A DNA stretch of 64,000 bases from Aegilops tauschii subsp. strangulata (taxonomy: Eukaryota; Streptophyta; Magnoliopsida; Poales; Poaceae), in contig NC_053037.3 of the NCBI RefSeq assembly GCF_002575655.3, positions 145,091,207 to 145,155,206 on the forward strand, in the 5' to 3' direction. The notes beneath the pieces are model-generated. The model worked only from the letters and a program-made list of their open reading frames with translations. It was not told where the DNA came from and ran no database searches. Within the stretch, counting starts at the first letter, position 1. Every line of letters starts with the position of its first letter. The position numbers and the translations under genes are program-made. Shown here piece by piece: positions 58,286 to 64,000 of this stretch.

Positions 58286-59022
58286 GCCGCTGACAAGGAG
58301 ACTCCGGAGGTGGAGAACGGGGCTGCCAACAAGCAGAGGTGGGGCGAGCTAGAACCACAAGCAACTCCGACGGGCCTAGACTTCATCAGCAGCCTCCCCG
58401 ATGATATGTTGAAAGTCATCATCTCCCTCCTCCCAATCAAATATGGGGCACGGACAACCCTCCTTTCCCGGCGGTAGCGCCCCCTATGGAACTCCAGCCC
58501 TCTCAACCTCATCGACACCCACGAGCTCTGCCATGGCTATCGCAAAAGCTTCGATGCGTTCTCCAAGATCCTCGGCAGTCACCTTGGCCCAACCAAAGGC
58601 CTTAGAATGGGGAAGTTCCGTTCCAATGGCAAGGACCGAGCCAAGCTTGACAACTGGTTCCGATCCCCCTCCCTAGATCAGCTCGAGGAGCTCACTTTTT
58701 ATGATGGGCATATGCGGTCGCTGCCAACGTCCACGCTCCGCCTCGCGCCCATGCTGCGCGTCGCCAAGTTGAGGAACTGCCATTTCCCGCCCCTTAATGA
58801 CGCGCCCGCTCTTATTACACCACGATTGAAGCACCTCGAGCTCGTCGCCGTCTGCCTCTCAAAGGGTGACATGGAGCGCCTGCTCCGTGGCTATACTGCA
58901 CTAGAGTACCTTCGTCTTCAGACGATCAATGGTTTGAGTACCTTCGACATCACCTCCATGACTCTCCGGACTATTTATGTGTGTTGCTGGTGCGGCAGGA
59001 AGACATCACAAGATGTGTACCA
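58286..59022 (+). pseudogene. F-box/LRR (FBD-type) gene fragment
   Basis: An open frame from about 58286 encodes an F-box (FISSLPDDMLKVIISLLPIK...RTTLLSRR), interrupted by TAG at 58475-58477 where Trp is usual in this motif, then leucine-rich sequence typical of plant F-box/LRR/FBD proteins (LEELTFYDGHMRSLP, LRVAKLRNCHFPPL, LKHLELVAVCL, LEYLRLQTI). F-box proteins act as substrate receptors of SCF ubiquitin ligases. The 5' end lacks a start codon, and the 3' end is cut by the Gypsy LTR at 59023, so the C-terminal part including any FBD domain is missing. It is the same strand as the B3-like gene 193 bp upstream; a shared transcript cannot be excluded. Confidence 0.75.
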
Positions 59023-60689
59023 TGATACGTCTCCAACGTATCTATAATTTATGAAGTATTCATGTATTATATTATCCATCTTGGATGTTTTGTGGGCTTT
59101 ATTTCACACTTTTATATTATTTTTGGGACTAACCTATTAACCCAGAGCCCAGTGCCAGTTTCTGTTTTCCCCTTGTTTCAGTGTTTCGCAGAAAAGGAAT
59201 ATCAAACGGAGTCCAAACGGAATGAAACCTTCTGGAGAGTTATTTTTGGAACGGAAGCAATCCAGAAGACTTGGAGTATACGTAAGGGAAGCAACAAGGG
59301 AAGGCATGAGGCAGGGGCGCGCCCTCCACCCTCGTGGGCCCCTCGTGGCTCCCCTGACCGACTTCTTTCGCCTATATATGTCCATATACCCTAAAACCAT
59401 CGAGGAACAGGATAGATCAGGAGTTCCGCCGCCGCAAGCCTTTGTAGCCACCAAAAACCCATCGGGACCCTGTTTCGGCACCCTGCCGGAGGGGGGATCC
59501 CTCACCGGTGGCCATCTTCATCATCCCGGTGCTCTCCATGACGAGGAGGGAGTAGTTCACCCTCGGGGCTGAGGGTATGTACCATTAGCTATGTGTTTGA
59601 TCTCTCTCTCTCTCTCGTGTTCTTGAGATGATACGATCTTGATGTATCGCGAGCTTTGCTATTATAGTTGGATCTTATGATGTTTCTCCCCCTCAACTCT
59701 CTTGTAATGGATTGAGTTTTCCCTTTGAAGTTATCTTATCGGATTGAGTCTTTAAGGATTTGAGAACACTTGATGTATGTCTTGCCGTGCTTATCTGTTG
59801 TGACAATGGGATATCACGTGATCCACTTGATGTATCTTTCGGTGATCAACTTGCGGGTTCCCCCATGAACCTATGCATAGGGGTTGGCACACGTTTTCAT
59901 CTTGACTCTCCGGTAGAAACTTTGGGGCACTCTTTGAAGTTCTCTTGTGTTGGTTGAATAGATGAATCTGAGATTGTGTGATGCATATCATATAATCATA
60001 CCCACGGATACTTGAGGTGACATTGGAGTATCTAGGTGACATTAGAGTTTTGGTTGATTTGTGTCTTAAGGTGTTATTCTAGAACGAACTCTATGATAGA
60101 TTGAACAGAAAGAATAGCTTCGTGTTATTTTACTACGGACTCTTGAATAGATTGATCAGAAAGAATAACTTTGAGGTGGTTTCGTACCCTACCATAATCT
60201 CTTCGTTTGTTCTCTGCTATTAGTGACTTTGGAGTGACTCTTTGTTGCATGTTGAGGGATATTTATATGATCCAATTATGTTATTATTGTTGAGAGAACT
60301 TGCACTAGTGAAAGTATGAACCCTAGGCCTTGTTTCAAAGCATTGCAATACCGTTTGTGCTCACTTTTATCATTAGTTACCTTGTTGTTTTTGTATTTTC
60401 AGATTACAAAAACCTATATCTACCATCCATATTGCACTTGTATCACCATCTCTTCGCCGAACTAGTGCACCTATACAATTTACCATTGTATTGGGTGTGT
60501 TGGGGACACAAGAGACTCTTTGTTATTTGGTTGCAGGGTTGCTCGAGAGAGACCATCTTCATCCTACGCCTCCCACGGATTGATAAACCTTAGGTCATCC
60601 ACTTGAGGGAAATTTGCTACTGTCCTACAAACCTCTGCACCTGGAGGCCCAACAACGTCTACAAGGAGAAGGTTGCGTAGTAGACATCA
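59023..60689 (+). repeat. 5' LTR of right-edge Gypsy element
   Basis: 1667 bp from TGATACGTCTCCAACGTATC to GTAGTAGACATCA. Related to, but diverged from, the LTRs at 29787-31370 (for example AATAATATAAAAGTGT in inverse). A (TC)n run lies at about 59602-59616. Frames inside are not genes. Confidence 0.88.
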
Positions 60690-60699
60690 AGCTCTTTTC

Positions 60700-60717
60700 T
60701 GGCGCCGTTGCCGGGGA
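60700..60717 (+). other. Primer binding site, tRNA-Asp type
   Basis: TGGCGCCGTTGCCGGGGA, a perfect match to the tRNA-Asp-complementary PBS of grass Gypsy elements, 10 nt inside the LTR. Confidence 0.92.
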
Positions 60718-60814
60718 GGTTAGTGCTTTAAGGTATATCTTTAGATCTTGCAATCGAATCTTTTTGTTTCTTGTTTTAGCACTAGTTTAATTTATAAAAG
60801 AAAACTACAAAAAA

Positions 60815-62431
60815 ATGGAATTGAGTTTGTCTCATACGCTTCGTCTTTTTAATATCTTTCGTGAGTATGATGGAAAGGAAAATTGTGCCAAAGTGTTAGA
60901 AGAAGAATGCATTAAAACATTTGGCACTAAATCTTGGAATGATGAGCATTATTGCAATGTTGTTAGTATGAACTCCTTGAATATCCATAGTACTAATGAT
61001 GATTGCACTAGTCATGATGAAAATATCTCTTATAAGCATGTCAATTTTTGTGGAGTGCATAGAATTTGCAAATACATACCAAAAAGGGAAGATAGATTTT
61101 GTAAGAAGCATAAGTACTTAGAAACTAAATGGTTGCAAGAAAGGCTAGATGTTTGTGCTGAAAATTTAAATTTTCTTAGCCGTGCTTGTGAACTTTGCAA
61201 TGAAAGTGGTCATTTAACTAGCCGATGCAAATTGTTTCATGATCTAATCGTGTCCAAAAATTGTGATGACTTGATTTCCCTTGCACATCATAATGAACTT
61301 AGTTTGCTTATGGGTTATGAAGAAATGAAACATATAACTAACTATCTTCCAGTATTTGCCCGTGATAAACTTCTTGATTTTGATCTAGAGGAAATTTATA
61401 TGTATTGTGCGGTGAATTGCATTGAAAATCCTTATATTGCCAATTACATAAAGAAAAGAAAAGAAATAGAAGATGAAGAGAACACTAATGAAAGGGAAGA
61501 GACTTCCCAATATCCTCCTATTATTTCTTATGATGAATCAGGCAACGAGGAGGAGCTTTCTATTCAACCAATCTCATTAATAAGGATCTCAAAAAAGAGG
61601 GATAAACCCGCACATGATGTGAAGAAGAAAAAGAAAAAACGGAGAAGCAAAGGTAAAAAGGTATCCCTCCCAGATTATGTTGCTCCTACTACTCATTGTG
61701 ATGATGATAATTGCTATACTATTGGTGCTATCCATACTATTAATGATGAGAGTGATTATGCTTATGATATGAAAAGGCCCAAGCTTGGGGATGCTATGTT
61801 TGATGAAGATGATGTTTTTGAGAATATATTTGCTGCAATTAATGTTTGTCCCAAGCTTGGGGATGCTACGTTTAATGAAGATGATATTTTTTGTCCCCCA
61901 AGTTTTGATGAGCAAATTTATTATGATGAAAGCATGCGCCCTATTTATGATGATTATTGTGATGACACGTATGCTATAAAGAATAAAGATAACCATGAAA
62001 CTTGTCATCGTGATTTTAATTTTCAATTGGATTATGCTTCACATGATAGTTATTTTGTTGAGTTTGCTCCCACTACTATTGATGAGAATAAATTTGCTTA
62101 TGTGGAGAGTAATAAAAATTATATGCTTGTAGATCATGAAAAGAATGCTTTAGGTGCTGTCTATATTGTTGAATTCATTCATGATGCTACTGAAAATTAT
62201 TATGAGGGAGGAATATATACTTGTAGGAATTGCAATAATATCAAGTTTCCTCTCTATGTGCTTAAAGTTTTGAAGTTATGCTTGTTTTGCCTTCCTATGC
62301 AAGTTTATTCTTGTTCCCATAAGTTGTTTGCTCACAAAATCCCTATGCATAGGAAGTGGGTTAGACTTAAATGTGCTAGTCATATTCTTCATGATGCTCT
62401 CTTTATGTTTCAATTCTTATCTTTTATGTGA
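60815..62431 (+). CDS. Gag-like protein with CCHC zinc knuckle (non-autonomous Gypsy)
   Basis: An intact 538-codon frame whose ATG at 60815 is about 100 nt after the PBS. The N-terminal helical region is followed by a CCHC knuckle at C125, C128, H133, C138 (nucleic-acid binding), an acidic region and a Lys-rich run (KKKKKKRRSKGKK) that may be a nuclear or RNA-binding signal. A 24-codon in-frame duplication follows, carrying PKLGDA twice. The C-terminal 90 residues hold a Cys/Leu-rich hydrophobic part and the PMHRKWVRLKC...HDALF...QFLS block shared with 28157-29539. No protease, reverse transcriptase or integrase motif. It likely packages the element RNA while enzymes come from a related autonomous Gypsy. 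Confidence 0.78.
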   Translation: MELSLSHTLRLFNIFREYDGKENCAKVLEEECIKTFGTKSWNDEHYCNVVSMNSLNIHSTNDDCTSHDENISYKHVNFCGVHRICKYIPKREDRFCKKHKYLETKWLQERLDVCAENLNFLSRACELCNESGHLTSRCKLFHDLIVSKNCDDLISLAHHNELSLLMGYEEMKHITNYLPVFARDKLLDFDLEEIYMYCAVNCIENPYIANYIKKRKEIEDEENTNEREETSQYPPIISYDESGNEEELSIQPISLIRISKKRDKPAHDVKKKKKKRRSKGKKVSLPDYVAPTTHCDDDNCYTIGAIHTINDESDYAYDMKRPKLGDAMFDEDDVFENIFAAINVCPKLGDATFNEDDIFCPPSFDEQIYYDESMRPIYDDYCDDTYAIKNKDNHETCHRDFNFQLDYASHDSYFVEFAPTTIDENKFAYVESNKNYMLVDHEKNALGAVYIVEFIHDATENYYEGGIYTCRNCNNIKFPLYVLKVLKLCLFCLPMQVYSCSHKLFAHKIPMHRKWVRLKCASHILHDALFMFQFLSFM

Positions 62432-64000
62432 GCATCATTGAAATCATCATGCCTAGCTAGGGGGGGTTAAACGTTAGCGCTTGTTGGGAGGCAACCCAAC
62501 TTTATTTTAGTTTATTGCTTTTTGGTTCTGCTTAGGGATAAATATTTCATCTATCCTCTGGTTAGATGTGGTTTTATGTTTTAATTAGTGTTTGTGCCAA
62601 GTAAGACCTATAGGATCTCCTTGGATGATAGTTATTTGATCTAGCTTGAAATTCCAGAAACTTTCTGTTCACGAAAACAATTGTTTAAAATCACCAGAAC
62701 TTGATAAAATACTGATTCCAATTGCAGCAGATCAATAATCAAATTATCTAGTTCTTCCTATTTTGGTAGAATTTTTTGAGTTCCATAAGTATACGTTTCA
62801 TACAGATTACTACAGACTGTTCTGTTTTTGGCAGATTCTGTTTTTCGTGTGTTGTTTGCTTATTTTGATGAATCTATGGCTAGTAAAATAGTTTATAAAC
62901 CATAGAGAAGTTGGAATACAGTAGATTTAATACCAATACAAATAAATAATGAGTTCATTACGGTACCTTGAAGTGGTGTTTTGTTTTCTTTCGCTAACGG
63001 AGCTTACGAGTTTTCTGTTGAGTTTTGTGTTGTGAAGTTTTCAAGTTTTGGGAAAAGATTCGATGGACTATGGAATAAGGAGTGGCAAGAGCCTAAGCTT
63101 GGGGATTCCCAAGGCACCCCAAGGTAATATTCAAGGATAACCAAGAGCCTAAGCTTGGGGATGCCCCGGAAGGCATCCCCTCTTTCGTCTTCGTTCATCG
63201 GTAACTTTACTTGGAGCTATATTTTTATTCACCACATGATATGTGTTTTGCTTGGAGCGTCATGTCATTTTATTTTGTTTTGCTTGCTGTTTGAATAAAA
63301 TACCAAGATCTGAAGTTCTTAAATGGGAGAGAGTCTTCACATAGCTACATATTTATTTAACTACTCATTAATCTTCACTTATATCTTTTTGGAGTAGTTT
63401 GTCATTTACTCGTGTGCTTCAGTTATATCCTATGAGTAAATGGTTGAATGAATTGAATATCATAAATCTGAAATTATATATGTTTAATATGCTTATCCCA
63501 TGGGGAGTAATGAATTTACATATAAGAAGTATAGGTGGTAAATTCATTGAAGGTTAGCAAACATTGTATTGGTCACTTGAACAATTCATGAAAGAATATT
63601 GAAGGAAGAGAGATTTCACATATAAATATACTATGTTGGACATCTTTTGCAATTGTGAGCACTCATTAAAATATGACATGCTAAAAGGTAGATGTTGGAC
63701 AAGGAAGACAACGTAATGGGTTATGTTTTCTTATATCCTAAATAAAGTATATTGTCATGGATCGCCCAATGCGTTGAGCTTGCCGTTCCCCCTCATGCTA
63801 GCCAAATTCCTTGCACCAAGTAGAGATACTACTTGTGCTTCCAAACACCCCTTAAACCAGTATTGCCATGAGAGTCCACCATACCTACCTATGCATTGAG
63901 TAAGATCCTTCAAATAAGTTGTGATCGGTGCATGCAATAAAAATTGCTCTCTAAATATGTATGATCTTTTAGTGTGGAGAAAATAAGCTTTATACGATCT
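62432..64000 (+). other. Noncoding internal region of right-edge Gypsy
   Basis: No ORF of note. 62455-62510 matches 28115-28160 in inverse. 62640-62990 aligns with 27640-27980 in inverse. PPT-like AAGCTTGGGGA sites lie at about 63095 and 63151. 63490-64000 aligns with 11030-11540 of the pol-bearing Gypsy. Confidence 0.75.
63157..63180. other. Perfect 9-bp-stem hairpin
   Basis: GGGGATGCC and GGCATCCCC flank the loop CCGGAA. It directly follows a PPT-like AAGCTT and is the counterpart of 27437-27460. Confidence 0.6.

Larger units (their letters stand above)
59023..64000 (+). mobile_element. Non-autonomous Gypsy retrotransposon, 5' part
   Basis: 5' LTR (59023-60689), PBS (60700-60717), gag-like ORF (60815-62431) and a noncoding tail running off the window. 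The five bases before the LTR are TACCA (59018-59022); the partner is outside. No pol up to 64000. The tail shares modules with the Gypsy elements at 6616-15059 and 23824-31370. Confidence 0.88.

Noticed and set aside
60700..60717. tRNA-like sequence
   Set aside because: It is an 18-nt primer binding site complementary to the tRNA 3' end, not a tRNA gene; no cloverleaf around it. The same holds for 29758-29775 and 42480-42494.

Overview
This 64-kb window looks like intergenic DNA of a large grass genome, most likely Triticeae (wheat, barley or rye type). It contains a Copia element with the terminal sequence and PBS of the Angela/WIS/BARE-1 group, a SIRE/Maximus-type Copia element with an extra env-like ORF, several Gypsy elements whose LTRs begin TGATACGTC and whose PBS matches tRNA-Asp, CACTA-type DNA transposons, a 5'-truncated LINE and Stowaway MITE fragments. 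I see no ordinary single-copy housekeeping gene, no rRNA or tRNA gene and no bacterial-type operon. Family names are from memory and tentative. Element boundaries are read from the sequence (TG...CA termini, target-site duplications, PBS and PPT).

Layout, left to right. 1-849 is a partial Gypsy LTR. 850-6615 is the 3' part of a Maximus-like Copia element: an env-like ORF broken by three stops, then the 3' LTR. It lies in the reverse transcriptase of a decayed Gypsy element (6616-15059), whose integrase is also split by a 1154-bp solo LTR and whose 3' LTR carries a 1.3-kb unclassified insertion. 15060-21596 is the 3' part of a CACTA element with two exons of its own, a LINE insertion and GGCCGAAAG subterminal repeats. 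21597-33554 and 36138-about 54660 are two related transposon-like units in opposite orientation. Both carry a B3-like gene, share introns and subterminal repeats, and have CACTGGTACGCG-type termini facing each other across 2.6 kb that holds a solo LTR. The left unit is split by a complete non-autonomous Gypsy element (23824-31370). The right unit is split by a solo LTR of that same family, a complete Angela-type element (40765-49845) and a truncated Gypsy element, and ends in two striking tandem arrays (52151-52950 and 53036-54660).

55560-59022 holds three more gene-like pieces: a two-exon gene with one frameshift, a three-exon B3-like gene with intact frames, and an F-box/LRR pseudogene cut off by the next retrotransposon. 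59023-64000 is the 5' part of another non-autonomous Gypsy element (LTR, PBS, a 538-residue gag-like ORF and a long noncoding tail) that runs off the window.

The window is therefore a record of nested insertions. Autonomous coding capacity is broken everywhere by stops and frameshifts. The two gag-only Gypsy elements keep long open frames and share noncoding modules with the pol-bearing Gypsy at 6616-15059, which suggests an autonomous/non-autonomous partnership.
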